This document shows, piece by piece, positions 18,775-27,428 of a stretch of 64,000 nucleotides of DNA. The stretch's first letter is position 1. Each line of letters begins with the position of its first letter. This stretch comes from Ruminiclostridium cellulolyticum H10 (GTDB lineage Bacteria > Bacillota > Clostridia > Acetivibrionales > DSM-1351). The notes below the pieces were generated by a model that was not told the origin of the DNA, did no database searches, and saw only the letters and a program-made list of their open reading frames with translations. A program made the position numbers and the translations under genes. The DNA lies in NCBI RefSeq assembly GCF_000022065.1, contig NC_011898.1:657501-721500 (forward strand). Reading direction: 5' to 3'.

Positions 18775-20519
18775 AAAGTGATGCAGTTAGACGCCTTGGC
18801 AGGTACATTTTAACAAATAAGCCATATCTGCTGGGGGCTGTAATATTTGCAGCATTAAGCAATATACTTATGGTGGCAGGCCCATTTATAATAGGTAAAG
18901 GTGTAGATGCCATTGTTGGAAAAGGTCATGTAGATTTCAAAATTATACTTTATGTAGTTATAATAATTTTTATTTTGTACTTAATTAGTGCAATTTTTCA
19001 ATGGAGCTTGCAGGTAATTACAGCCATATTGTCAAATAGAACAGTAGAGAAACTGAGGAAAGATGTATTCAACCATATTATGGAAGCACCCTTAAGATTT
19101 TTTGACCATAAACCCCATGGAGATATAATGAGCAGGCTTACAAATGATATGGAAAATATAGGTGAAGGAATTTATCAGTCTGTTACTCAGTTTTTTGCTG
19201 GTATAATATCCATATTGGGTTCACTAATCTTTATGTTTGTTTTGAATCCATGGATTACTCTTATAGTAATTGTGATGACGCCCGTTACTTTTTTAATAGC
19301 ATCATTCATAACAAAGCGTTCATCAAAAATGTTTAAGGAGCAATCAAGGGTAAATGGTGAATTAAATGGTTATATAGAAGAAATTATAGGCAATCAGAAG
19401 GTTGTAAAGGCTTTCAATTATGAAGAAAAGACTCAGCAGAAATTCGAGGAAATAAACAGACGCCTGTATAAGTGCGGAAGGTGGGCACAGTTCTATTCAT
19501 CCCTTGTAAACCCCTCTACACGCCTTGTAAATAACATAACATATGTTTTACTTGGAATGACAGGAGGGATAGCGTCATTGGCCGGAAGGTTAAGTATTGG
19601 TTATATTTCCAGCTTTCTGACATATTCAACCTACTTTTCTCAACCTATAAACAATGTTACGAGTGTAACAACCCAGATACAGAGTGCTATAGCCTCAGCA
19701 GAAAGAGTTTTTGCAGTAATGGACGAGGAAGTTGAGAAACAGTCGGATAATGATGGGATTACATTAAGTAAAACAAACGGGAATGTGAGATTTGAAGATG
19801 TGTCATTTTCATATTCTCCTGAAAAACCTTTGATACAGAATTTTAATCTTAATGTTAAAGAAGGTCAAAGGATTGCAATAGTAGGGCCAACAGGATCGGG
19901 AAAGACTACTCTTGTAAATTTGCTAATGCGTTTTTATGACACAGATAAAGGGTATATATTTATTGACGATAAAAATATAAATAAAATATCCAAGGATAGC
20001 CTGAGACAATCCTTTGGAATGGTTCTGCAGGACACATGGCTTTTTTCGGGGACAATTCGTGAAAACATAGCCTATGGGAATCAGGATGCTACAGATGAAG
20101 AAATAAAAAAAGCTGCAATTTCTGCAAACGCACACAGTTTTATCAAGAGACTTCCGAAAGGCTATGAAACAGAACTTACCGAAGGCGGAAGCAACTTGTC
20201 ACAGGGTCAAAGACAGCTATTGACTATTGCAAGAGTAATGTTAGTTATTCCACCTATGCTTATACTGGATGAGGCAACCAGCAGTGTTGATACAAGAACA
20301 GAGTTGAATATACAGAAGGCATTTTTGAAGATGATGGAAGGAAGGACTAGCTTTGTTATAGCTCACCGCCTTTCAACAATCAGAGAAGCAGATGTTATAC
20401 TAGTTATGAACAATGGTACTGTTGTAGAGCAGGGAAGTCATGAAGACTTGTTGAAAAAAAATGGTTTTTATAAGAAACTATATTTAAGTCAATATGAAAG
20501 TTTTGAACAAGATTTATAA
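18771..20519 (+). CDS. ABC exporter subunit with canonical ATPase (heterodimer partner 2)
   Basis: This 582-residue half-transporter has six transmembrane helices (about 18-320). Its ATPase domain has Walker A GPTGSGKTT (372-380), LSQGQ (476-480), catalytic Glu501 in ILDEATSSVD, and switch His532 in IAHRLST. It therefore supplies the complete catalytic glutamate and histidine missing in its partner. The start ATG overlaps the partner stop (ATGA), so the two are made in equal amounts. Probable multidrug-type exporter at the cytoplasmic membrane. Confidence 0.92.
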   Translation: MKSDAVRRLGRYILTNKPYLLGAVIFAALSNILMVAGPFIIGKGVDAIVGKGHVDFKIILYVVIIIFILYLISAIFQWSLQVITAILSNRTVEKLRKDVFNHIMEAPLRFFDHKPHGDIMSRLTNDMENIGEGIYQSVTQFFAGIISILGSLIFMFVLNPWITLIVIVMTPVTFLIASFITKRSSKMFKEQSRVNGELNGYIEEIIGNQKVVKAFNYEEKTQQKFEEINRRLYKCGRWAQFYSSLVNPSTRLVNNITYVLLGMTGGIASLAGRLSIGYISSFLTYSTYFSQPINNVTSVTTQIQSAIASAERVFAVMDEEVEKQSDNDGITLSKTNGNVRFEDVSFSYSPEKPLIQNFNLNVKEGQRIAIVGPTGSGKTTLVNLLMRFYDTDKGYIFIDDKNINKISKDSLRQSFGMVLQDTWLFSGTIRENIAYGNQDATDEEIKKAAISANAHSFIKRLPKGYETELTEGGSNLSQGQRQLLTIARVMLVIPPMLILDEATSSVDTRTELNIQKAFLKMMEGRTSFVIAHRLSTIREADVILVMNNGTVVEQGSHEDLLKKNGFYKKLYLSQYESFEQDL

Positions 20520-20544
20520 AAAGAGTAAAAGGCAGGTGCTTTGA

Positions 20545-21333
20545 ATGAATAAATTAGTTGAAGAATATACACTACAAAGGAAGCTTCTGGCGGAAGCTCT
20601 GGTTGAAAAGGACTATATGGAGCTATATGAGGCGGAAGCCATTAAAAACGAATTTGTAGCCAAATTGGGTGAACCCAGATATGAACTTTCTAAACTGGAA
20701 CTTTCCATAGCCAGAACCAAACTTAAACTTGAAATGATAGAAACATGCGAAAGATTTAAGATACCCGTAGACCATTCTCATATTGATAGAGAATTGGAAA
20801 AAGAATTTCAGAAGCATTATGAAATGCTCAGAAATATGAGGTTGGAAATAGAATATGCACACACAATAGATGATGAATTTGAGAAGACAAGACGCAGCCG
20901 TGCATTAGAAATGAAGCAGATATATTTGGACATAGCAAGCTATATTCACCCTGAATTGACAGAAAACCAGGATAAGAATCTCAACAGGGTTTGGAAATTA
21001 GTGGAAGAGGCATGTCAGCAGGGAAACATAGAAAAACTCAAAAGGCTTCGTAAAAAAGTTATAAATGATTATGGTAATATAACCGAAAATAATGAAGATT
21101 TGGAAGAACAGCTGACATTAATAAAAAAGCGAAAATTAGCCGTGCAAGATGAGATAAAGGCTATGAAGAATAGGTTTCCTTTTTCAGAATCGGATATGCT
21201 GGATGATGAAGTTGCGGTTATGAAATTCAGGGATAGCATGGACATGGATATAAAAAACGCAAAAGAGATACTGGACAAACTGGAAAAGCAGATACTTGAA
21301 AAGCTGCCTCCTATGGGGAGATACAAAAATTAG
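20545..21333 (+). CDS. Coiled-coil protein of unknown function
   Basis: The 262-residue soluble protein is charged and mostly helical, with coiled coil predicted by eye at about residues 20-125 and 185-255. A central phrase DIASYIHPELTENQDKNLNR resembles the IHP-L-T-x-x-Q segment that I associate with some DnaJ-linked proteins, but no J domain (HPD) is present. An AGGCAGGTG-like RBS precedes the ATG, 25 bases after the ABC gene, so it may be co-transcribed with the exporter. I do not recognise a firm family. The IS481 copy inserted just after its stop has removed its native downstream context. Confidence 0.6.
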   Translation: MNKLVEEYTLQRKLLAEALVEKDYMELYEAEAIKNEFVAKLGEPRYELSKLELSIARTKLKLEMIETCERFKIPVDHSHIDRELEKEFQKHYEMLRNMRLEIEYAHTIDDEFEKTRRSRALEMKQIYLDIASYIHPELTENQDKNLNRVWKLVEEACQQGNIEKLKRLRKKVINDYGNITENNEDLEEQLTLIKKRKLAVQDEIKAMKNRFPFSESDMLDDEVAVMKFRDSMDMDIKNAKEILDKLEKQILEKLPPMGRYKN

Positions 21334-21339
21334 TGTTTC

Positions 21340-21346
21340 TATGATA
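21340..21346. repeat. Target-site duplication, left of IS481 copy 1
   Basis: TATGATA occurs here and again at 22640-22646, directly outside the two ends of the element. Confidence 0.85.
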
Positions 21347-22639
21347 TGTCCTGAACGGTACTTGGGTTGACACTCCTCTGGGAAATATTAAGTTTTGTTT
21401 ATTCGGCACTTCCAATATGGAGGTGCCTTTCTATGTCAAACCGGCGCCTGGTCTGATATCTTTTTTGCCCTCATCGCCGGGCGGGCTAGACCCTACAAAT
21501 TAACTCGCAGGATCATTCAGGAGCTTCTCTCGGGCAAGAGGCAAGCTGTCAAGAAATGTCTGCATCGGCGTCTTGCCTTTACACCTTTTCCCCTGATGTG
21601 TTCGCTCTTCGTTGTATTCCAGCATATAAAAATCCAAATCCTCCTGCATTTGTTCAACTGATTTATACATTGTCCTTCGGAATGCGGGTTTATAAAATTC
21701 ATTCAGAATTGTTTGGTTAAAACGCTCGCATATACCGTTTGTTTGAGGGCTTTTAGCCTTTGTCATTGTGTGCTCAATGTCGTTCATCTGCAGAAATAAC
21801 TCATACAAGTGTTTCTCAGGTGCTCCACAGTACTCCGTTCCTCTGTCTGTGAGTACTCTCATTATCGGTATCATATGATTCTCAAAGAACGGTAAGACTC
21901 TGTCATTTAATATATCTGCTGCTGTTACTGGTACCTTGGCTGTATATAATTTTGCGAATCCCACTGCCGAATAAGTATCTATGGCAGTTTGCTGATATAT
22001 ACGTCCAACACCTTTGATATAGCCCACATAGAAAGTGTCCTGTGCCAGCAAATATCCCGGGTGCTGGGTATCTATCTCGTCTATGGATATATTCTTTTCC
22101 TGCTGTGCCTTTTCCAGAGCAGCGAGCTGATCTTCAGTGTAAAGTATGCCTTCCTTGGCAGCCTTTTCTTCAAGCTTTTTGAGTCTCTTGTCAAAGGTTT
22201 CTATATTATATCTCTGCCAGATTGATCTTACCCCTCCGGCTGATACAAGAACTCCTTGTTTTCTCAGTTCGTTACTTGCCCTGAGCTGCCCGTATGCCGG
22301 CTTTTCATATGCTATTCTTAATACGGCTTCCTCAGTTTCTGGAGCAACCCTGTTTTTCATACAAGGCTTTCTTCTGGTCTTGTCCTTTAATCCTTCCAGA
22401 CCATTTTCCTCGTAAGCTTTCTTAATATCATAGAAGTGCTGTCTGCTGACTCCATGAATTTTACATGCTTCACTTACGTTTTGAAGATATTCGGCCAACT
22501 CAATCAGGCTCATTTTGTTTTTAACTATACGATCTTGTGCTGTCATAATTGAAATCTCCTCCTACAATTTAATTATTGTCCAGAGGAGATATTGCCCAAC
22601 ATTATTCAGATACTGTCAAGTGAAGTCAATTCTCTAGCA
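21347..22639 (-). mobile_element. IS481-family insertion sequence, copy 1 (1293 bp)
   Basis: Boundaries come from comparing the two copies: sequence is shared from TGTCCTGAACGG to TCTCTAGCA and diverges outside. A 7-bp duplication TATGATA flanks it. The ends read TGTCC and, inverted, TGCTA; inner end sequences share TTGGG and TCCTCTGG. The transposase gene is on the minus strand. Nothing suggests decay, so it may still be active. Confidence 0.92.
21500..22546 (-). CDS. IS481-family transposase (copy 1)
   Basis: The 348-residue DDE transposase has an N-terminal helix-turn-helix (about 10-60, SEACKIHGVSRQHFYDIKKA) and an rve-type catalytic core with D170 (AQDTFYVG), D234 (LTDRGTEY) and E274 (NGICERFNQT). 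AGGAGGAG precedes the ATG. Protein is identical in sequence to copy 2. It is complete, with no frameshift. Confidence 0.94.
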   Translation of the reverse strand: MTAQDRIVKNKMSLIELAEYLQNVSEACKIHGVSRQHFYDIKKAYEENGLEGLKDKTRRKPCMKNRVAPETEEAVLRIAYEKPAYGQLRASNELRKQGVLVSAGGVRSIWQRYNIETFDKRLKKLEEKAAKEGILYTEDQLAALEKAQQEKNISIDEIDTQHPGYLLAQDTFYVGYIKGVGRIYQQTAIDTYSAVGFAKLYTAKVPVTAADILNDRVLPFFENHMIPIMRVLTDRGTEYCGAPEKHLYELFLQMNDIEHTMTKAKSPQTNGICERFNQTILNEFYKPAFRRTMYKSVEQMQEDLDFYMLEYNEERTHQGKRCKGKTPMQTFLDSLPLAREKLLNDPAS

Positions 22640-22646
22640 TATGATA
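22640..22646. repeat. Target-site duplication, right of IS481 copy 1
   Basis: TATGATA, matching 21340-21346. Confidence 0.85.
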
Positions 22647-22693
22647 TAAAATAAACCGGGAAAGGTGTGTTAAAACATCAGTTCCCGGTTTAC
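22646..22693 (-). terminator. Probable terminator of the DUF896 gene
   Basis: On the minus strand, stem AAACCGGGAA / TTCCCGGTTT is followed by an A/T-rich ATTTTAT run, 25 bases after the stop codon. The T tract is weak. Confidence 0.6.
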
Positions 22694-22719
22694 CACTTTA
22701 AACTGGCACATTTCAGATT

Positions 22720-22923
22720 TTAATTATCCTTTCTCAGGCTTTTTCTGTTTCCATCAGCATCTACAATAACCGTATTATCCAGAGTAGCCTTTAAATTTGC
22801 CCGAAATGCTTCTATATATTCTTTTCTCAACTTATCCCTTTCGGCAAGTTCAGAACTTGTAAGGGAGCCTGATTTTGCTTTTTTTGCCAGTTCGTTCAGT
22901 CTCTCAATTCTGCTTTTTTCCAT
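22720..22923 (-). CDS. DUF896 (UPF0291, YnzC-like) protein
   Basis: The 67-residue protein starts MEKSRIERLNELAKKAKSG and has the family segment LTSSELAERDKLRKEYIEAF, then a tail NTVIVDADGNRKSL. DUF896 proteins are small helical-hairpin proteins; B. subtilis has YnzC. Role unknown. AAAGGA precedes the ATG. It is now isolated between the two IS481 copies. Confidence 0.9.
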   Translation of the reverse strand: MEKSRIERLNELAKKAKSGSLTSSELAERDKLRKEYIEAFRANLKATLDNTVIVDADGNRKSLRKDN

Positions 22924-23086
22924 AAATATAAACCAATCCTTTTCAACATTTTACATAAAACACATCAGTATTATAACAAAAAATATTTCATATTAAAAGA
23001 AACTGTCAATATTTCTTTAAAAAGCTTATCGGGTGTGATAATATAAATATTACAAAGTTAAATTATTCTTCGGGAGGTTGGTTAGA

Positions 23087-23554
23087 ATGAATGATATGCA
23101 AGTTGTGGTTTTTGAATTAAACAATGAACTTTGTAGTGTGGAGACTTCAATAGTATTTAAGATAGAAAAATACGGATCAATATCACTTGTTCCACAAATG
23201 CCCGATTATATCAAAGGTATATATAATCTAAGGGGAAAGGTAGTCCCGGTAGTAGACCTGAATAAGAGGTTTAATTTGGGAGAATCAGAGATAACAAAAA
23301 AAACAAAGATTATAATAACAGAAAAGAATGATCAGTTATATGGTTTTATGGTAAACAATGTTACCGAAATAATAAATCTTGACGAGAAATCAATCGACAG
23401 ATCCGAGGCGGTACTAAAACTAAACAACAAAGAATACATAAAAGGTATAGGAAAGAATGACGGGAAGCTTTTTTCAATAATTGATTTAAACGAAATATTA
23501 TATAACGAGGAGATAAAAGAGGTTACAACGGTACTTTCGGAAAATCTAAAATAA
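23087..23554 (+). CDS. Orphan CheW-like protein
   Basis: The 155-residue protein is a single CheW domain: VVFELNNELCSVETSIV, then the hallmark MPDYIKGIYNLRGKVVPVVD and a late KLFSIIDLNEIL. CheW couples chemoreceptors to the CheA kinase. No cheA, receptor or other chemotaxis gene is in the window, so its partners lie elsewhere. Start ATG at 23087 has GGGAGG nine bases upstream; a longer in-frame TTG at 23078 overlaps that site. It diverges from the DUF896 gene. Confidence 0.88.
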   Translation: MNDMQVVVFELNNELCSVETSIVFKIEKYGSISLVPQMPDYIKGIYNLRGKVVPVVDLNKRFNLGESEITKKTKIIITEKNDQLYGFMVNNVTEIINLDEKSIDRSEAVLKLNNKEYIKGIGKNDGKLFSIIDLNEILYNEEIKEVTTVLSENLK

Positions 23555-23569
23555 TTATTTACATCACAA

Positions 23570-23604
23570 CAAAACCCTGCTGTTAGCTATAGCAGGGTTT
23601 TTAA
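23570..23604. terminator. Bidirectional terminator, originally shared by cheW and ychF
   Basis: Stem AAACCCTGCT / AGCAGGGTTT with T runs on both strands (TTTTTAATAA rightward, TTTTGTTG leftward). Before the IS481 insertion it lay about 15-20 bases after the ychF stop. Confidence 0.85.
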
Positions 23605-23618
23605 TAAGCTTAATTAAA

Positions 23619-23625
23619 CATTAAA
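23619..23625. repeat. Target-site duplication, left of IS481 copy 2
   Basis: CATTAAA, repeated at 24919-24925. Confidence 0.85.
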
Positions 23626-24918
23626 TGCTAGAGAATTGACTTCACTTGACAGTATCTGAATAATGTTGGGCAATATCTCCTCTGGACAATAATTAAATTG
23701 TAGGAGGAGATTTCAATTATGACAGCACAAGATCGTATAGTTAAAAACAAAATGAGCCTGATTGAGTTGGCCGAATATCTTCAAAACGTAAGTGAAGCAT
23801 GTAAAATTCATGGAGTCAGCAGACAGCACTTCTATGATATTAAGAAAGCTTACGAGGAAAATGGTCTGGAAGGATTAAAGGACAAGACCAGAAGAAAGCC
23901 TTGTATGAAAAACAGGGTTGCTCCAGAAACTGAGGAAGCCGTATTAAGAATAGCATATGAAAAGCCGGCATACGGGCAGCTCAGGGCAAGTAACGAACTG
24001 AGAAAACAAGGAGTTCTTGTATCAGCCGGAGGGGTAAGATCAATCTGGCAGAGATATAATATAGAAACCTTTGACAAGAGACTCAAAAAGCTTGAAGAAA
24101 AGGCTGCCAAGGAAGGCATACTTTACACTGAAGATCAGCTCGCTGCTCTGGAAAAGGCACAGCAGGAAAAGAATATATCCATAGACGAGATAGATACCCA
24201 GCACCCGGGATATTTGCTGGCACAGGACACTTTCTATGTGGGCTATATCAAAGGTGTTGGACGTATATATCAGCAAACTGCCATAGATACTTATTCGGCA
24301 GTGGGATTCGCAAAATTATATACAGCCAAGGTACCAGTAACAGCAGCAGATATATTAAATGACAGAGTCTTACCGTTCTTTGAGAATCATATGATACCGA
24401 TAATGAGAGTACTCACAGACAGAGGAACGGAGTACTGTGGAGCACCTGAGAAACACTTGTATGAGTTATTTCTGCAGATGAACGACATTGAGCACACAAT
24501 GACAAAGGCTAAAAGCCCTCAAACAAACGGTATATGCGAGCGTTTTAACCAAACAATTCTGAATGAATTTTATAAACCCGCATTCCGAAGGACAATGTAT
24601 AAATCAGTTGAACAAATGCAGGAGGATTTGGATTTTTATATGCTGGAATACAACGAAGAGCGAACACATCAGGGGAAAAGGTGTAAAGGCAAGACGCCGA
24701 TGCAGACATTTCTTGACAGCTTGCCTCTTGCCCGAGAGAAGCTCCTGAATGATCCTGCGAGTTAATTTGTAGGGTCTAGCCCGCCCGGCGATGAGGGCAA
24801 AAAAGATATCAGACCAGGCGCCGGTTTGACATAGAAAGGCACCTCCATATTGGAAGTGCCGAATAAACAAAACTTAATATTTCCCAGAGGAGTGTCAACC
24901 CAAGTACCGTTCAGGACA
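23626..24918 (+). mobile_element. IS481-family insertion sequence, copy 2 (1293 bp)
   Basis: Same length as copy 1 and apparently the same sequence, in opposite orientation, from TGCTAGAG to CAGGACA. It is flanked by a 7-bp duplication CATTAAA different from copy 1, so the two copies inserted independently. Its right end supplies the present last codon and stop of ychF. Confidence 0.92.
23719..24765 (+). CDS. IS481-family transposase (copy 2)
   Basis: Identical 348-residue protein to copy 1, with the same catalytic D170, D234 and E274 and intact reading frame. The ATG follows AGGAGGAG by nine bases. A hairpin GGCACCTCC / GGAAGTGCC lies about 70 bases after the stop, inside the element. Confidence 0.94.
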   Translation: MTAQDRIVKNKMSLIELAEYLQNVSEACKIHGVSRQHFYDIKKAYEENGLEGLKDKTRRKPCMKNRVAPETEEAVLRIAYEKPAYGQLRASNELRKQGVLVSAGGVRSIWQRYNIETFDKRLKKLEEKAAKEGILYTEDQLAALEKAQQEKNISIDEIDTQHPGYLLAQDTFYVGYIKGVGRIYQQTAIDTYSAVGFAKLYTAKVPVTAADILNDRVLPFFENHMIPIMRVLTDRGTEYCGAPEKHLYELFLQMNDIEHTMTKAKSPQTNGICERFNQTILNEFYKPAFRRTMYKSVEQMQEDLDFYMLEYNEERTHQGKRCKGKTPMQTFLDSLPLAREKLLNDPAS

Positions 24919-26008
24919 CATTAAATCTGAATAATGTAACGTCTCCGTCATGCATTACATATTCCTTACCCTCGGAACGAACAAGGCCTTTTTCCTTTGC
25001 AACTGTATATGAGCCGCAATTAATCAAGTCATCATATGCAACAATTTCCGCTCTGATAAACCCTCTTTCAAAGTCGGAGTGAATTTTACCGGCAGCCTGT
25101 GGTGCTTTTGTACCGTTTGTAATAGTCCACGCTCTTACTTCCTGTTGGCCCGCAGTAAGATAGCTTATTAGTCCCAAAATCTTATAGCTGGCTTTTATAA
25201 GCTTGTCCAAACCTGATTCTTCAAGTCCCATGGCCTCAAGGAAATCCTCCTTTTCTTCATCTTCCAGCTGGGCAATTTCTTCTTCAATCTTTGCACAAAT
25301 TACCATAACTTCTGAATTTTCTTCAGCTGCAACTTCTTTAAGCTCTGCAAGAAACCTGTTGCTATCCAGCGAAGAAAGATCTTCTTCCGATACGTTTGCA
25401 GCATATAAAACAGGCTTTAATGTTATTAAAAATAACTGTTCAACAAGCTGCTGCTGTTCTTGGTCAAAGGACATGGATCTAACGGGTTTTCCGCTTTCAA
25501 GGTGAGCCTTAATGGATTCATAGAGCTCCATTTCAATCTGGAACTTCTTGTCTCCAGATTTAAGCAATTTCTTAGTTCTGTCGATTCTCCTATCTATCAT
25601 TTCAAGGTCAGAGAAAATCAATTCAAGGTTGATGGTTTCAATATCTCTTTTTGGACCTATAGAGCCATCAACATGAACGATATTACTATCTTCAAAACAT
25701 CTTACAACGTGAACTATTGCATCAACTTCTCTTATATGAGAGAGAAATTTATTTCCTAACCCTTCGCCTTTACTTGCACCTTTAACAAGGCCTGCGATAT
25801 CAACAAATTCAATTACAGTAGGAGTTGTTTTATCAGGGTTATACATTTTGGTAAGCGTGTCCAGTCTTTCGTCCGGAACTGCTACAATTCCTACATTTGG
25901 TTCAATCGTACAAAATGGATAATTTGCACTTTCTGCACCAGCTTTTGTTATAGCATTAAAAAGAGTGCTTTTGCCTACGTTTGGTAGTCCTACAATTCCT
26001 AATTTCAT
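24911..26008 (-). CDS. ychF: Redox-regulated ATPase/GTPase YchF (Obg-related), 3' end altered by IS481
   Basis: YchF is a ribosome-associated P-loop protein of the Obg group that prefers ATP. The 365-residue protein has G1 GLPNVGKSTLFNA (7-19), G3 DIAGLVKGAS, a coiled-coil arm (about 140-195) and a TGS domain ending GDVTLFRFNVS. Homologues normally end FRFNV. The IS481 element inserted after RFN: the last Val codon is completed and a Ser plus TGA are added by IS sequence. The original continuation, visible at the other IS end (23619 leftward), reads GTT TAA, giving RFNV-stop. The protein is therefore practically intact. Confidence 0.95.
   Translation of the reverse strand: MKLGIVGLPNVGKSTLFNAITKAGAESANYPFCTIEPNVGIVAVPDERLDTLTKMYNPDKTTPTVIEFVDIAGLVKGASKGEGLGNKFLSHIREVDAIVHVVRCFEDSNIVHVDGSIGPKRDIETINLELIFSDLEMIDRRIDRTKKLLKSGDKKFQIEMELYESIKAHLESGKPVRSMSFDQEQQQLVEQLFLITLKPVLYAANVSEEDLSSLDSNRFLAELKEVAAEENSEVMVICAKIEEEIAQLEDEEKEDFLEAMGLEESGLDKLIKASYKILGLISYLTAGQQEVRAWTITNGTKAPQAAGKIHSDFERGFIRAEIVAYDDLINCGSYTVAKEKGLVRSEGKEYVMHDGDVTLFRFNVS
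24919..24925. repeat. Target-site duplication, right of IS481 copy 2
   Basis: CATTAAA, matching 23619-23625; on the minus strand it is part of the ychF codons for Phe-Asn. Confidence 0.85.
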
Positions 26009-26274
26009 TTATATATCTATCCTCTCATGGTTTATAACATAACAAAATACCATAAGAATTATATACTATCTGTTTTTTCATTGCAATAAGATAAAGTTTA
26101 TGCAAAGTGGTATTGATTTTATTTTTCTATTAATTTAATATATAAAGCATGAAAATAATCAGACATACAATGCTTATTGGAGTATATTAGAGTGTAAACA
26201 CAATTAAGAAAAATGTATGTTCCTTAATAAATCTTTTTAACTATATATTTTTGTATAAATCAGGAGGTATATTT

Positions 26275-26676
26275 ATGTATTGTAGAAATTGCGGAAACGT
26301 TATGAATGATCAGGCCGTTATATGCGTTACCTGTGGAGTTCCTATAGGAAAAGGAAACAATTTTTGTCCCTTATGCGGTGAAACAACCGATTCAATGTCT
26401 CATATATGCATGAAATGCGGTTTTAGTTTAAATAATAATTACGGACAGCAGAAATCAAAATTGGCCGCTGGATTGTTTGGCATTTTCCTTGGCATGTTCG
26501 GGGTTCACAGATTTTATCTCGGATTTATAGGAATCGGTCTGGCACAGTTGTTGCTGACTGTTTTATCATGCTTTGTATTCTCACCGATTATTTGGATTTG
26601 GGGATTGATAGAAGGAATTCTGATTCTTGCTGGTTCTATTAATAGAGATGCTAAGGGTGTAGCACTAAAGGATTAA
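26275..26676 (+). CDS. Zinc-ribbon plus TM2 domain membrane protein
   Basis: The 133-residue protein has two zinc-ribbon units at the N-terminus (CRNC...CVTC, CPLC...CMKC, about residues 3-50), then a TM2 domain with two helices: AAGLFGIFLGMFGVHRFYLG and a second at about 85-115. TM2 proteins are small membrane proteins of unclear role. ATG at 26275 is chosen over 26251 because AGGAGGT lies eight bases before it. The gene is monocistronic. Confidence 0.85.
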   Translation: MYCRNCGNVMNDQAVICVTCGVPIGKGNNFCPLCGETTDSMSHICMKCGFSLNNNYGQQKSKLAAGLFGIFLGMFGVHRFYLGFIGIGLAQLLLTVLSCFVFSPIIWIWGLIEGILILAGSINRDAKGVALKD

Positions 26677-26712
26677 AACAGTAAGATTATTTAGCAGATA
26701 GGAATTTGTAAT

Positions 26713-26745
26713 AAATCCCCATCTGCGGTTGATGAGGGGAATATT
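26713..26745. terminator. Weak convergent terminator
   Basis: CCCCATC / GATGAGGGG with a single bulge, between the convergent TM2 and MerR-type genes; T-rich on both sides but without a long T run. Confidence 0.45.
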
Positions 26746-27335
26746 TATTTTCCAATCAGTTTTTTCAGTTTACCAGCCAGAGATGTGTTTTTTCGTTCTC
26801 TCCAACTGGTAATATACCTGTCTACCTCCTGGAAATGCTTGTCCATTTTGATTTCCATTTTGCGGGAACTATTTTCAACGCAAGCTCCAAGTTCAAGCTT
26901 GGAGCTATGGATTTCCTTTGAGATATGCTCACGAGTACTTATAAACTCTGCAGCAACATTGTTAAAAAGCTGCTCTTTTATACCGTTTAAAGTTTCGAGT
27001 ATCATAGACAATTCAGCACTGCTTAGTTCCTCTATTCTCTTTGAAACTACAGCGGGAAGCTGTTCTGTAGGAATAGGTATACTAATGTCCTTTGGCTTAA
27101 TAATGTTTTCTTCCTGAAGAATTTTTCTTATTGCCTTTAGCTCGAGGCCTTGGTCACGCATTGCTTTTATTTGATACATTACATTTGCAAGCTCAGTAGT
27201 GTAGTACCGTCTTCCTCTGTTGTCCTTAGGGATATTTAATCCAAATTCCTTTTCATAAAAACGTAAAGCATGATCTGTTACGTTTAAAGTTGTACTTAGC
27301 TCTGTTATAGAATATTTTTCTTTGAGCACATCCAT
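26745..27335 (-). CDS. MerR-family HTH protein with C-terminal coiled coil
   Basis: The 196-residue protein has a MerR-type winged helix at residues 7-75 (YSITELSTTLNVTDHALRFY, RRYYTTELANVMYQIKAMRD). After a linker it has a long helical region (about 105-180) rather than a ligand or metal domain, and no conserved cysteines for metal sensing. It ends with a basic tail (KLKKLIGK). Such MerR-HTH coiled-coil proteins occur near chromosome-architecture genes, but no partner is seen here. Likely DNA-binding; target unknown. Confidence 0.78.
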   Translation of the reverse strand: MDVLKEKYSITELSTTLNVTDHALRFYEKEFGLNIPKDNRGRRYYTTELANVMYQIKAMRDQGLELKAIRKILQEENIIKPKDISIPIPTEQLPAVVSKRIEELSSAELSMILETLNGIKEQLFNNVAAEFISTREHISKEIHSSKLELGACVENSSRKMEIKMDKHFQEVDRYITSWRERKNTSLAGKLKKLIGK

Positions 27336-27428
27336 TTTATCATCGACCCCCTGTTACTATGTCTAAAAACACGTATAATAATGTTTTGATAGTATCATAT
27401 GAAATACTTCATGTAAAATATTTACATA

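Noticed and set aside
21347-24918. Composite transposon formed by the two IS481 copies
   Set aside because: Each copy has its own different 7-bp duplication and the segment between carries ordinary chromosomal genes (DUF896, cheW), with cheW's terminator originally shared with ychF; they are independent insertions.
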